Shown: piece after piece, positions 1 through 8,445 of the stretch | Numbering within the stretch: position 1 is the first letter of the stretch | Layout of the letters: each line of letters begins with the position of its first letter | NCBI RefSeq assembly: GCF_001005725.1 | Contig: NZ_LBIC01000018.1 | Location: 22,459 to 86,458 of the forward strand | DNA: 64,000 nucleotides | Direction of reading: 5' to 3' | From: Sphingobium chungbukense | GTDB lineage: Bacteria; Pseudomonadota; Alphaproteobacteria; Sphingomonadales; Sphingomonadaceae | The notes under the pieces: generated by a model | What the model saw: the letters and a program-made list of their open reading frames with translations, nothing else | Told to the model about the DNA's origin: nothing | Database searches by the model: none | Program-made: the position numbers and the translations under genes

Positions 1-334
1 ATCTGTAGAATTAATCCGGAAATCTGAGAGAGTCTAGCGCGAGATATCCCTGCCTGAAATAACATCGTTCGGATGAACTTACCCGGGAAAGCTCAGCGCA
101 TATGTGGAGCCCGTCTGGTCGAAAATCAGCTGAGCAGATTTGATCGGCACGGAAAGCCAGGCTCTCTTAATATAGGACTAAAGGCATGTTCGCAGTATCC
201 GGCGATCGAGCGTGGAGAAGCAGTCTGGCCGGGTAGATACCGGCTCGGAGAACCGACGCAGGGACACTGTTCAAACCGACGACGACCCGATCTTTTTATT
301 ATTGACTTGAATAATATTCTGGAGAGAAGATTCA
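1..334. other. Upstream non-coding region
   Basis: No convincing gene is seen here. The open frames on both strands lack a plausible ribosome site and composition. The 3' part is AT-richer, and a GGAGAGA ribosome-binding site at about 321-327 precedes the first gene, so the promoter of the amine cluster probably lies here. No regulator gene is visible in the part of the region covered. Confidence 0.5.
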
Positions 335-1474
335 ATGGCCAGCCCGGCAAAGATAGATTTTGTTTATTTATCCGAGAGCGACATGATCGCAGCGGGTGTG
401 ACCGACATGCCGACCTGCGTCGATACGATGGAGGAGATGTTCGGGCTCTTGTGGCACGGCGACTATCGCATGGCGGGTGCCAATAATGACTCCCATGGCG
501 CGATGGTGTTGTTTCCAAAGGAGTCTCCTTTCCCCGACATGCCGAAGGCGACTGCCGACCGCCGCTTCATGGCCATGCCCGCCTATCTTGGCGGTCGCTT
601 CCGTACAGCCGGCGTCAAATGGTATGGATCGAACGTTGAAAATCGTGAGAAAGGCCTGCCGCGGTCTATCCTGATGTTCGTGCTCAATGACGCAGACACG
701 GGTGCGCCTCTTGCCTTCATGTCCGCCAATCTCCTGTCAGCGTACAGGACCGGCGCCATTCCCGGCGTCGGGGCTCGCCATCTGGCGCGTCGGGACTCCA
801 AAGTGGTCGGCCTTGTCGGCCCCGGCGTCATGGGTAAGACCACGCTCATGGCTCTGTGCGCCGTTTGTCCCGACATCGACACGATCAAGATCAAAGGGCG
901 CGGCAAATCCAGTATCGATAGCTTCCTCGCCTGGCTCAAATCCGACATGCCCCAGATCGCGAACATCGAGGTGGTCGATACGATCGAGGCGGCGGTTCGC
1001 GAATCCGACATCGTCACCTACTGCAACACCGGTCTGTCCGGCGACCCATCGACCTATCCTCTTGTCAAACGTGAATGGGTCAAGCCCGGCGCTTTCCTGG
1101 CTATGCCATCCAGCTGTGAGATCGACAGTGACATGGAAGCTCCGGAAGTTCGTAAGGTCGTGGACAATACTGGTCTCTATGAAGCCTGGTTTGAAGAGTT
1201 GCCAAAGCCTGCGCACAATGTGGTGCCCGTCATTGGCGTAAAGTTCATGGACATGATCGCCGAAGGCCGGATGGCCAAAGAGGATCTCGAGGATTTGGGT
1301 CGCATCGTCGCTGGAGAGGCCCCGGGCCGGACGAATGATGAGGAGATCATCATCATGTCGGTGGGCGGAATGCCGGTTGAGGACGTCGCCTGGGGCACGA
1401 TCGTTTATCGAAACGCCATCGAACGCAACATCGGGCAATCCCTGAACCTTTGGGAAACGCCCGTTCTGCGCTGA
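335..1474 (+). CDS. Ornithine cyclodeaminase/mu-crystallin family protein (tyramine oxidase subunit B-like)
   Basis: This 379-residue NAD(P)-binding protein belongs to the ornithine cyclodeaminase/mu-crystallin family, whose members deaminate amino acids or reduce cyclic ketimines. The sequence shows the substrate-side segment SANLLSAYRTGA (130-141) followed by a glycine-rich Rossmann turn, GLVGPGVMGKT (159-169). The C-terminus, with NDEEIIIMSVGGMPVEDVAW, closely follows from memory a group annotated in databases as 'tyramine oxidase subunit B'. The start has GGAGAGA 7 bases upstream. It opens a same-strand cluster with a Rid protein, FAD oxidoreductases, an aldehyde dehydrogenase and an amine oxidase, so a role in handling an imine or amino acid derived from an amine is likely. 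The real substrate cannot be read from the sequence. Confidence 0.85.
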   Translation: MASPAKIDFVYLSESDMIAAGVTDMPTCVDTMEEMFGLLWHGDYRMAGANNDSHGAMVLFPKESPFPDMPKATADRRFMAMPAYLGGRFRTAGVKWYGSNVENREKGLPRSILMFVLNDADTGAPLAFMSANLLSAYRTGAIPGVGARHLARRDSKVVGLVGPGVMGKTTLMALCAVCPDIDTIKIKGRGKSSIDSFLAWLKSDMPQIANIEVVDTIEAAVRESDIVTYCNTGLSGDPSTYPLVKREWVKPGAFLAMPSSCEIDSDMEAPEVRKVVDNTGLYEAWFEELPKPAHNVVPVIGVKFMDMIAEGRMAKEDLEDLGRIVAGEAPGRTNDEEIIIMSVGGMPVEDVAWGTIVYRNAIERNIGQSLNLWETPVLR

Positions 1475-1525
1475 TGCATAATCCGTATTCGGCCAGATCG
1501 GCCGCGCTACTTAGTCGGAGGACAA

Positions 1526-1948
1526 ATGGTTAACGTCGTAAAACTCAAGACCGGCTCAAGATATGAGGATCTGGCGAGCTATTCGCGACTGGTAGCGGTC
1601 GATAACTTGATATTCGTTTCCAACACCGCGGGCCGCAATCCTCAAACGCAGGAGATACCGGACGATGTCACCCAACAGACCGAACAGGTGATAGCCAACA
1701 TCGAGCGCGCGCTTGGCGCGGTCGGAGCAAGCCTTGGCGACGTGGTTGCGTCCCGCATTTTCATCCAGGACCCGGCCGACGTACCAGCGGTCATGGCCAA
1801 GGTAGGGGAACGTTTCCGCGGCGTCGATCCGGCGATGACATTGACGTGTCCTCCACTTAGTTCGAACGTGTACAAGGTCGAGATCGAAGTGACCGCATTC
1901 CGGGGCGCTTCGAAGGGTAAGGTGGAAACCCGACGACTGTCGATCTGA
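1526..1948 (+). CDS. Rid family (YjgF/YER057c/UK114) protein lacking the canonical arginine
   Basis: This 140-residue protein has the RidA/YjgF fold pattern: N-terminal strand with FVSNTAGRNP, the helix QQTEQVIANIERALGAVGAS, and DVVASRIFIQDPADVPAV. Archetypal RidA enzymes hydrolyse enamines/imines and need an arginine in a PAR(S/T)xV motif. Here that stretch reads DPAMTLT (101-107), so methionine 104 occupies the arginine position. The protein is therefore better placed with the Rid4-7-type subfamilies, whose chemistry is largely unknown. An AGTCGGAGG ribosome site precedes the ATG. It lies 51 bp after the cyclodeaminase-like gene and 42 bp before an FAD oxidoreductase, consistent with one operon dealing with amine-derived intermediates. 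Confidence 0.85.
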   Translation: MVNVVKLKTGSRYEDLASYSRLVAVDNLIFVSNTAGRNPQTQEIPDDVTQQTEQVIANIERALGAVGASLGDVVASRIFIQDPADVPAVMAKVGERFRGVDPAMTLTCPPLSSNVYKVEIEVTAFRGASKGKVETRRLSI

Positions 1949-1990
1949 CCCACGTCGTCGTCGCTCCATCGGCGGCGGGTATATATATGT

Positions 1991-3307
1991 ATGAAGGATA
2001 GCCAGGTGGAATCGCCAACCGCATCCATAACAACTAGCGACAGGCTTCCGCGATCCGCTTCCGTGGTCATTATCGGGGGTGGGATCGTTGGGCTGACAGC
2101 GGCGCTCACGCTCAGCGAGCGCGGTGTTCAGGTGGTTGTCCTGGAAAAGGGGTCGGTAGCGGGGGAGCAGTCGTCCCGTAACCAGGGCTGGATTCGCAAG
2201 ACCAGTCGCGCTCCGGCCGACGTGCCGCTGGCTGCCGCTTCAGACCGGCTTTGGGCTGGATTGGCAGAGCGGGTCGGTTCCGATGTAGGCTATCGGCAGG
2301 CCGGCATTCTCTTTCTCGCTAAAAGCGAGGCGGAAATGCATGTCCACGAGAAATGGCTACAATCCGTCGAGCAGTGCGATCTGGATTCTCGTCTGCTCAC
2401 CCTGCGGGATATCGATCACCTCGTTCCTGGCGGACGCGGCGACTGGGCTGGGGGCATCTATACGCCGTCGGACGGGCGTGCCGAGCCCTCGCTAGCCGCC
2501 TACGCGATCGCGCGCGCCGCACGCGCCAAGGGGGCGATCATACTCGAAAACTGTGCGGTGCGCTCGCTCGTCCTTTCTGGCAGTCGTGTCACGGGTGCAG
2601 TGACAGAGCATGGCGAGATCCGCAGCGATGCCGTTTTGCTGGCGGGCGGCCTGTGGTCGCGGCGCTTCCTGGGTAATCTGGGCGTCGATCTTCCGACTTT
2701 GCCGCTTACTGTGTCGGTGGCCCGCACCGCTCCGATGGAGGGGCCGACCGAGATTGCCGTGGGAGGGCCGGACTTTTCCTTTCGGAAACATGCGGATGGC
2801 GGCTTTATCGTAACCCAGCGCAGTGCCGTAAAGGCGCCGATCACGCTTGACCATCTCTTGATCGGCCAACGATATATTTCCTCCCTGAAGACCCAAGGGC
2901 GGTATCTTCGAGTGTCGATCGGGCGCGAATTCTTTCAGGATCTGGCCCTTCCTCGCCGCTGGAAACCTGATGCCCGTTCACCCTTTGAGCGTGTCCGAAC
3001 AAAAGATCCGGCGATCGATCAACGCGCAATCGGTGAAGCTTTCGCTGCTCTGAGTGCAGCCTGGCCCGTATTCGAGCAGGCCGAAATCGTCCAGACGTGG
3101 GCAGGAACCGTGGATGTCACCCCGGACTCAACGCCAGTCATCGATCACGTGAGCAGCATCCCCGGGCTGACCGTCTGCACGGGCTTTTCAGGTCATGGCT
3201 TCGGAACCTCGCCTGCGGCGGGTGAACTGGCGGCCGACCTGATAACGGGCGCCGACCCCATAATAGATCCGTCACCCTATCGGTTCGGGCGGTTCGCAGC
3301 ATCTTAG
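1991..3307 (+). CDS. DadA-like FAD-dependent amine/amino acid oxidoreductase (DAO family)
   Basis: The 438-residue protein starts, after about 23 residues, with a FAD-binding Rossmann motif (VVIIGGGIVGLTAAL, GxGxxG at 29-34) and an acidic strand end, VVVLEKG. It continues with SSRNQGWIRK and a C-terminal GLTVCTGFSGHGFGTSPAAG, the pattern of DAO-family oxidases and dehydrogenases such as DadA and sarcosine-oxidase-like enzymes. These oxidise C-N bonds of amino acids or secondary amines to imines. There is no signal peptide, so it is cytosolic or membrane-peripheral. Its placement directly after a Rid protein and before an aldehyde dehydrogenase suggests it oxidises a nitrogen-containing intermediate. 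Substrate unknown. Confidence 0.85.
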   Translation: MKDSQVESPTASITTSDRLPRSASVVIIGGGIVGLTAALTLSERGVQVVVLEKGSVAGEQSSRNQGWIRKTSRAPADVPLAAASDRLWAGLAERVGSDVGYRQAGILFLAKSEAEMHVHEKWLQSVEQCDLDSRLLTLRDIDHLVPGGRGDWAGGIYTPSDGRAEPSLAAYAIARAARAKGAIILENCAVRSLVLSGSRVTGAVTEHGEIRSDAVLLAGGLWSRRFLGNLGVDLPTLPLTVSVARTAPMEGPTEIAVGGPDFSFRKHADGGFIVTQRSAVKAPITLDHLLIGQRYISSLKTQGRYLRVSIGREFFQDLALPRRWKPDARSPFERVRTKDPAIDQRAIGEAFAALSAAWPVFEQAEIVQTWAGTVDVTPDSTPVIDHVSSIPGLTVCTGFSGHGFGTSPAAGELAADLITGADPIIDPSPYRFGRFAAS

Positions 3308-3411
3308 CAATCGGTCCATCCGAAACGATTAGCGGGTCGGCTTCCGCAAAATCAGGCCGAAGATCATAAAGACCACTTGTTGGACCCACTATCGAGAGGA
3401 CAGGAGCCGCA

Positions 3412-4812
3412 ATGAACGCCTACAAAATGCTCATAGATGGTCAGCTGGTGGATGGTGCGCGCATCATCCCGGTCATAGATCCTTCGACGGGCGAACCGTT
3501 CGCCCAGGCCCACGCCGCCGATGGGGCGCAGATCGACGAAGCGGTCGCATCTGCGGCGCGTGCGTTCCCGGCATGGGCGGCGGCACCTTGGGAAACGCGC
3601 CGTGCGTGCCTGCTGGAGTTCGCGCAGCGCCTCGAAAACGAGACGGATAGCTTTACGCACCTCCTTATCAGGGAGCAGGGCAAACCCTATGGCGAAGCCC
3701 GTTTCGAGGTCGAGGCAACGATCCGCGGCATCCGTTTCTATGCGAATGTCGAGCTGAAGGCCGAGACGCGAACCCACCCCACGGGCGATTATGAGGTCGA
3801 GCGCCGCCCGCTTGGTGTCGTGGCCGGTATTACGCCGTGGAATTTCCCGATGATCCTGGCGAGCAACAAATATGCGCCCGCTCTCATTACCGGAAACACG
3901 ATCGTCCTCAAACCTGCGGCGACCACGCCTCTGACAACCCTGGAACTGGGCCGTCTGGCCGCCGACATTTTCCCCCGTGGCGTGTTCAATATCGTTGCTG
4001 ACAACAACGACCTTGGTGCGCGCCTGGCCGGGCACCCGGACATCGCCAAGGTTTCGTTCACCGGCTCCACGAACACCGGCAAGGCCGTTCTGAGAAGCGC
4101 TGCGGACGATATGAAGCGCGTTACTCTCGAACTAGGCGGCAACGATCCCGCCATCGTGCTGGCGGATGCTAATGTCGAGGCGGCGGCCCGGGGCCTCGCT
4201 GCCACCGCCTTCCTCAATGCCGGCCAGGTATGCGCAGCGCCCAAGCGCCTCTATGTCGCCGACCAGATATATGATGATTTCAGGGAGCGGTTCGTGACCG
4301 CCACACGCGAAATCAGGATGGGGGCTGGCGACGAGGACGGCGTAACGCTCGGGCCTGTTCAGAACCGCATGCAGTTCGACAAGGTGCGCGGCATGATCGA
4401 AGAGGCAGCAGCATCCGGCACGGTACTGACCGGCGGCCACGTCGCCAATCGACCAGGCTTTTTCATCGAGCCGACCATCATTGCCGATCTCGACGATCAG
4501 GCTCCGCTGGTTACCGACGAACAATTCGGCCCCGTCGTGCCGCTACTGCGCTTTACGGATGAGGCGGACGCGATCGCGCGTGCCAACGAGGGCGCTTTTG
4601 GATTGGGCGCCTCCATCTGGACGCGGGACATCGATCGCGCGCGGCAGCTTGCTCGCGGCATCACGGCGGGCAGCGTTTGGATCAACCAGCACATCGCCAT
4701 CCATCCCGATATCCCGTTTGGGGGCGTAAAGCAGTCCGGTCTTGGTTCGGAAGGCGGGATTGAGGGGGTGTACGAATACACCCGATTACAAGTGATCAAT
4801 GCCGCAGGATAG
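3412..4812 (+). CDS. NAD(P)-dependent aldehyde dehydrogenase (semialdehyde dehydrogenase-like)
   Basis: This is a full-length aldehyde dehydrogenase of 466 residues. Landmarks are TPWNFP (141-146, oxyanion Asn144), the coenzyme loop FTGSTNTGK (216-224), the general base Glu240 in LELGGNDP, and the catalytic cysteine Cys274 in NAGQVCAAPKR. It most resembles the succinate-semialdehyde dehydrogenase branch that oxidises omega-functionalised aldehydes. An AGAGGACAGGAG ribosome site precedes the ATG. The amine oxidase gene starts 40 bp downstream, so the enzyme most likely oxidises the aldehyde left after amine oxidation. In nicotine breakdown the equivalent step (Sapd) follows pseudooxynicotine oxidation; whether that applies here is inference. 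Confidence 0.92.
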   Translation: MNAYKMLIDGQLVDGARIIPVIDPSTGEPFAQAHAADGAQIDEAVASAARAFPAWAAAPWETRRACLLEFAQRLENETDSFTHLLIREQGKPYGEARFEVEATIRGIRFYANVELKAETRTHPTGDYEVERRPLGVVAGITPWNFPMILASNKYAPALITGNTIVLKPAATTPLTTLELGRLAADIFPRGVFNIVADNNDLGARLAGHPDIAKVSFTGSTNTGKAVLRSAADDMKRVTLELGGNDPAIVLADANVEAAARGLAATAFLNAGQVCAAPKRLYVADQIYDDFRERFVTATREIRMGAGDEDGVTLGPVQNRMQFDKVRGMIEEAAASGTVLTGGHVANRPGFFIEPTIIADLDDQAPLVTDEQFGPVVPLLRFTDEADAIARANEGAFGLGASIWTRDIDRARQLARGITAGSVWINQHIAIHPDIPFGGVKQSGLGSEGGIEGVYEYTRLQVINAAG

Positions 4813-4851
4813 CATTCGCGATAGCGGCACCGGAAGCCAAAGAGGAGCAGC

Positions 4852-6321
4852 ATGACTACGCATCAGGACAATGACGAGCCAATGGACGATCGACACTTGG
4901 ATCGGCGATCGCTGATGAAATTCGGCGCCGCGGCTGCGGGCTCAATCGCGCTGGTCAGCTGCGCCAAGGAAAACCCGAACCGGGAAGCGCGTGACGGCAA
5001 GGACGAAGGTCCCTACGATGTCGTGGTCGTTGGTGCTGGTTACGCCGGTGTCACCGCCGCCCGCGAACTGGCTGCCCAGGGTTGGCGAGTAGTGGTCCTC
5101 GAAGCGCGTCCGCGCATTGGTGGCCGTACCTTCACAAGTAAATTCCTTGGTCGCCAGATCGAATTGGGCGGCTCGTCGGTGCACTGGTTACAGCCGCATG
5201 TCTTCGCCGAGATGCAGCGTTACGGCTTCGGCTTCCAGGAAGTGCCGCTGCGCAACCTGGACAAGGCCTATGTGATGACTGCCGATGGCAAGGTGCACGA
5301 TGTGCCACCGGCACGTTTTGACGCTGGCTACGACGACGCGTTCAAGAAGTTCTGCGAAGGCGCCAGGACCCTTTTCCCGCAACCCTTCTCGCCCTTCGCC
5401 AACCCGGAGGTTGCCAAGCTGGACGAGATTTCGGCCGCCGCGAGGATGGCAAAGCTCGACCTTGACCCTATCCAGCGCGCGTCGCTGAACGCGGAGCTGG
5501 TGCTCTACGCGGGATCCCCCACGAACACGTTCAGCGCCATGAGCTTCGTGAAGCTGGCCGCACTCGCGGCCTGGGATCCATATACCTTCACAGACTCAGA
5601 AAAGCACTGGCACATCGCCAATGGCGGCACTGCCGCACTCGCGAAAGCGATCCTCGACGACAGCAAGGCCGACGTCAGGCTCGGCACCGTAGTCAAGCAG
5701 GTGGAGACCACCGCGACAGGCGTCACGCTGCGTACTGCCGATGGACAGATGGTCGAGGCAAAAGCGGTGCTTTTCACGTTGCCGACCCAGGTCTATCCGG
5801 ACATAGAATTCAAGCCGGGCCTCTCCGCAGAGAAGCGCGCATTCATCAAGAACGGGGACATCTGCGACGGCGCGACGATGTATATGCGCATCAAGCAGAA
5901 TATCGGCAACACCTTCGCCTTCTGCGACGATCCCAATCCCCTGAACGCCATCCAGACCGAGGAGTCTGACGACACGGTGGGTACGATCCTGAAGGCGACC
6001 CTTGGCCGCCAATCCCTCCTCGACATCAACGACCAGGACGCCGTCAACGCCGAACTGCGCAAGATCCATCCGACTGCGGAGATCACCGACATCGCACCCT
6101 ATAACTGGGTCAAGGACCCGTTTTCCAAGCAGGCGTGGCCTGCCTACCGGGCGGGATGGTTCAAGAAGTATAAGGACATGGCGAAGCCGGAAGGCCGCAT
6201 GTTCTTCGCAGGTTCCGGGACGGCGGACGGCTGGCACGCCTATATCGACGGCGCTGTCGAAAGTGGTATTCGTGCGTGCCGTGAGGTGACGCAGTTGCTC
6301 GAGAAGGGAAACCAACAATGA
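4852..6321 (+). CDS. Tat-exported flavin amine oxidase/dehydrogenase of the NicA2/Pnao type, predicted lipoprotein
   Basis: This 489-residue flavoprotein has a twin-arginine signal (DRRSLMKF, 17-24) ending in a lipobox LVSC (cysteine 37), so it should be exported folded and lipid-anchored in the periplasm. The FAD fingerprint VVVVGAGYAGVTAARE starts at residue 57, followed by the amine-oxidase motif RPRIGGRTFTSKF. The segment VHWLQPHVFAEMQRYG (111-126), the NLDK site and the C-terminal GWHAYIDGAVESG closely match, from memory, Pseudomonas nicotine oxidoreductase NicA2 and its relatives. NicA2 passes electrons to a cytochrome c rather than oxygen; here the stop overlaps the start of a cytochrome c gene by 4 bp, supporting the same dehydrogenase logic. 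Substrate could be nicotine-like or another secondary amine. Confidence 0.88.
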   Translation: MTTHQDNDEPMDDRHLDRRSLMKFGAAAAGSIALVSCAKENPNREARDGKDEGPYDVVVVGAGYAGVTAARELAAQGWRVVVLEARPRIGGRTFTSKFLGRQIELGGSSVHWLQPHVFAEMQRYGFGFQEVPLRNLDKAYVMTADGKVHDVPPARFDAGYDDAFKKFCEGARTLFPQPFSPFANPEVAKLDEISAAARMAKLDLDPIQRASLNAELVLYAGSPTNTFSAMSFVKLAALAAWDPYTFTDSEKHWHIANGGTAALAKAILDDSKADVRLGTVVKQVETTATGVTLRTADGQMVEAKAVLFTLPTQVYPDIEFKPGLSAEKRAFIKNGDICDGATMYMRIKQNIGNTFAFCDDPNPLNAIQTEESDDTVGTILKATLGRQSLLDINDQDAVNAELRKIHPTAEITDIAPYNWVKDPFSKQAWPAYRAGWFKKYKDMAKPEGRMFFAGSGTADGWHAYIDGAVESGIRACREVTQLLEKGNQQ

Positions 6322-6797
6322 TCAACCGGTTGTTGAGGTACCGTCGTTTGACGGCATGCGCGACGTTGTGCCTCGGCGCGCTCGCTGCATGCTCGAACCC
6401 GACGGCCGACGGAAACAAGCAGGACGGAAACACCGCCCCCGCACTGTCCGCCTCCGCGGACTATTCTGCCCTGGCGAGCAATCCTGCGGAGGTCGAGGCC
6501 GGGAAGAAGGTTTTCAGCAATTGCGCCGTTTGCCACTCCGCAGAGGCTGGGGCGCCGTCCCCGGCCGGTCCCGCCCTCGCTGGGGTGCTTGGCCGCAAAA
6601 TCGGTGGCGCGGCAGAATATCCATACTCCCAGGCTTTGGCAAAGGCTGAGGGGGATTGGACGCCCGAGAAGCTTGACACTTTCCTGAAGAACCCGATGGA
6701 AGCTTATCCGGGCACCGCCATGGCGTTCGGAGGCCTGGCCAAGGGTTCCGATCGAAAGGCCGTGGTCGCTTATCTGGCAAGCACCGGCTCGAGATAG
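6318..6797 (+). CDS. Lipoprotein c-type cytochrome, predicted electron acceptor of the amine oxidase
   Basis: This 159-residue protein begins with a lipoprotein signal (LGALAAC, cysteine 25) and a low-complexity linker. A single class I cytochrome c domain follows: heme-binding CAVCH at 69-73, a PAGPALAGVLGRK segment, and a methionine ligand in PGTAMAFGG (Met135). The start codon overlaps the amine oxidase stop (ATGA), meaning translational coupling and probably matched amounts. With both products predicted as periplasmic lipoproteins, the cytochrome is the natural electron acceptor, as CycN is for NicA2 in Pseudomonas putida. It would pass electrons to the respiratory chain. The pairing is inferred from gene order and family knowledge. 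Confidence 0.9.
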   Translation: MINRLLRYRRLTACATLCLGALAACSNPTADGNKQDGNTAPALSASADYSALASNPAEVEAGKKVFSNCAVCHSAEAGAPSPAGPALAGVLGRKIGGAAEYPYSQALAKAEGDWTPEKLDTFLKNPMEAYPGTAMAFGGLAKGSDRKAVVAYLASTGSR

Positions 6798-6905
6798 GGC
6801 GCGCCATTTCGCTCCCGTGGCGCCAAGTGCCGACCGGAGCCGATTTGCACGTCGGGCTGCGCGCGACACCGGCTACCCATCTCATCCGACGAAGCGGACC
6901 AGCAC

Positions 6906-7526
6906 ATGCACGACACGCATTTCTACGAACCTCGTGCCGGACATGGCCTGACCCGGGATCCGTTGCGCGCCATCCTTGGCCCCCGGCCGATCGGCTGGAT
7001 ATCGAGCCGATCGGCTGCGGGAGTGGCCAATCTTGCGCCGTACAGCTTCTTCTCGATGCTCTGTGACAAGCCGCCGATCATTGGCTTCTCAAGCATTGGC
7101 GAGAAGGACTCATTGGCCAACATCCGCGAAACGCGGGTTTTCGCCTGCAACCTCGTCACGCGGCGCCATGCCGAGGCGATGAACATCAGCTCGCGACCCG
7201 CGCCGCCGAGCGTTGATGAATTTGAAGAAGCAGGCCTAAAGTCGGCCGATTGCACGATCATCGAGTGCCCGCGCGTTGCGGAAACCCCGGTGGCTCTGGA
7301 GTGCCGCCTGATCGACATCAGGGGGCTGACCGATGCCGCGGGTAGCCCTACCTCGGCCTGGCTGACCCTTGGCGAGATCGTCGGCGTGCACATCGATCGC
7401 GCGCTTCTGCACGACGGGCTGTTCGACACCGCTTCTGCCGGGATCGTGTTGAGGGCCGGCTATGCCGCGGACTATTTTGAGATCGGCTCGACAGCCGCCT
7501 TCACCATGAAGCGCCCTACGGGTTAG
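6906..7526 (+). CDS. Flavin reductase-like FMN-binding protein
   Basis: This 206-residue protein has the flavin-reductase-like split-barrel signature: RPIGWISSRSAAGVANLAPYSFFSMLCDKPPIIGFS in the N-terminal third, then a KDSLANIRETRVFACNLVT segment that binds flavin and reduced nicotinamide in relatives. Relatives bind FMN tightly or supply reduced flavin to monooxygenases. No partner monooxygenase is present in the window, so its role in the amine cluster is uncertain. It lies 108 bp after the cytochrome gene on the same strand. Confidence 0.85.
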   Translation: MHDTHFYEPRAGHGLTRDPLRAILGPRPIGWISSRSAAGVANLAPYSFFSMLCDKPPIIGFSSIGEKDSLANIRETRVFACNLVTRRHAEAMNISSRPAPPSVDEFEEAGLKSADCTIIECPRVAETPVALECRLIDIRGLTDAAGSPTSAWLTLGEIVGVHIDRALLHDGLFDTASAGIVLRAGYAADYFEIGSTAAFTMKRPTG

Positions 7527-7638
7527 AAGATTTTTGGTCCTTGCGTAGGATGGTGGCACGTTGACAAAGGCACAACCGGCATTATTATCCAAATGGCTAA
7601 TAACTGCTGTATCCACCAATCATCATCGGGGAGGTCTT

Positions 7639-8142
7639 ATGGCTCTCAACTTCAAAGCGGGCTTGACCCTATTATCCGCCCTTTGTCTCACGCCAGTCGG
7701 TGCCATGGCCCATGACATGGGCACTACTAATTCGGACGCGGAAATCACGGAAGGACTCCGCGCGTTCTTCGCTAGTCAGGACAAAGCAAATCGGGATGGT
7801 CTGTCGACCACCGAGTTGGTCAAGCGCTTCTATGCTGAAGACGTGATCATCACGGGTGAAGGGGATGCCGTTCCCAGGCGCGGTATCAAAGATGCCGTCA
7901 CCGCGCTTGACGATTGGTTCGCTTATCTGGGTCCGAATGGAAACAAGGGCTGCGAATTTAGTGTGCAAGACTCGCTTGTGGCATCGGGCGACCTTGCTTC
8001 GGTATTCGCCGTGCTGAAATGCAAGCCGACTCCCAAGACCAAAAAGGAAGAGACGATCCGTCAGCTCTTCGTGCTGAAGCGTTCGCCGCTCGGTTGGCGC
8101 GTAGTGCGCGAAATGTGGCAGGCTGGTGACTTCGCAAAATAG
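7639..8142 (+). CDS. Secreted NTF2/SnoaL-like domain protein
   Basis: The 167-residue product starts at an ATG with GGGGAGG just upstream; a longer frame reaches 7561 but would bury the signal peptide. Residues 1-25 form a Sec signal ending ...GAMAHD. The mature part has the NTF2-like/SnoaL layout: a first helix, TTELVKRFYAEDVIITGEGD, a middle strand block, then a tail ending EMWQAGDF. Such proteins are small binding pockets or isomerase-like enzymes, and catalytic residues cannot be assigned. Being periplasmic, it could bind the substrate or product of the exported amine oxidase. A strong terminator follows it, so it probably ends the first transcription unit. Confidence 0.7.
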   Translation: MALNFKAGLTLLSALCLTPVGAMAHDMGTTNSDAEITEGLRAFFASQDKANRDGLSTTELVKRFYAEDVIITGEGDAVPRRGIKDAVTALDDWFAYLGPNGNKGCEFSVQDSLVASGDLASVFAVLKCKPTPKTKKEETIRQLFVLKRSPLGWRVVREMWQAGDFAK

Positions 8143-8183
8143 CTTTATGTTCCCCACCAGTGTTCCTGGTATCGCATAACTTT

Positions 8184-8231
8184 GCCCCGGCTTGCGCCTT
8201 TATGAAGGCGCGAGACCGGGGCTATTCTTTT
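8184..8231 (+). terminator. Rho-independent terminator after the SnoaL-like gene
   Basis: An inverted repeat pairs CCCCGG and GCGCCTT with AAGGCGC and CCGGGG around a short TATG loop, followed by the T-rich stretch CTATTCTTTT. It separates the first eight genes from the permease gene. Confidence 0.8.
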
Positions 8232-8445
8232 GAATCAGGCCAGTTCCTGGCACACCGTATCGGCGAACAAAGTTAGCCAGGAAGGCCCATTCGCGCTTCC
8301 TTTTCCACGCATGTTACAGGTTCAAGTTTGGCGATTGCATTTATGCAGATGAATAATTATGGTCGCGGCACTTGCGCTCTGTAGCCAACGGTCACCGTCA
8401 GCCATCCGGTGCCATGCGAGACGAAAAGAATTTCGGGAGATTGGG

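Noticed and set aside
73..486. Open frame overlapping the start of the first gene
   Set aside because: It overlaps the cyclodeaminase-like gene in another frame, has no ribosome site and no recognisable sequence.
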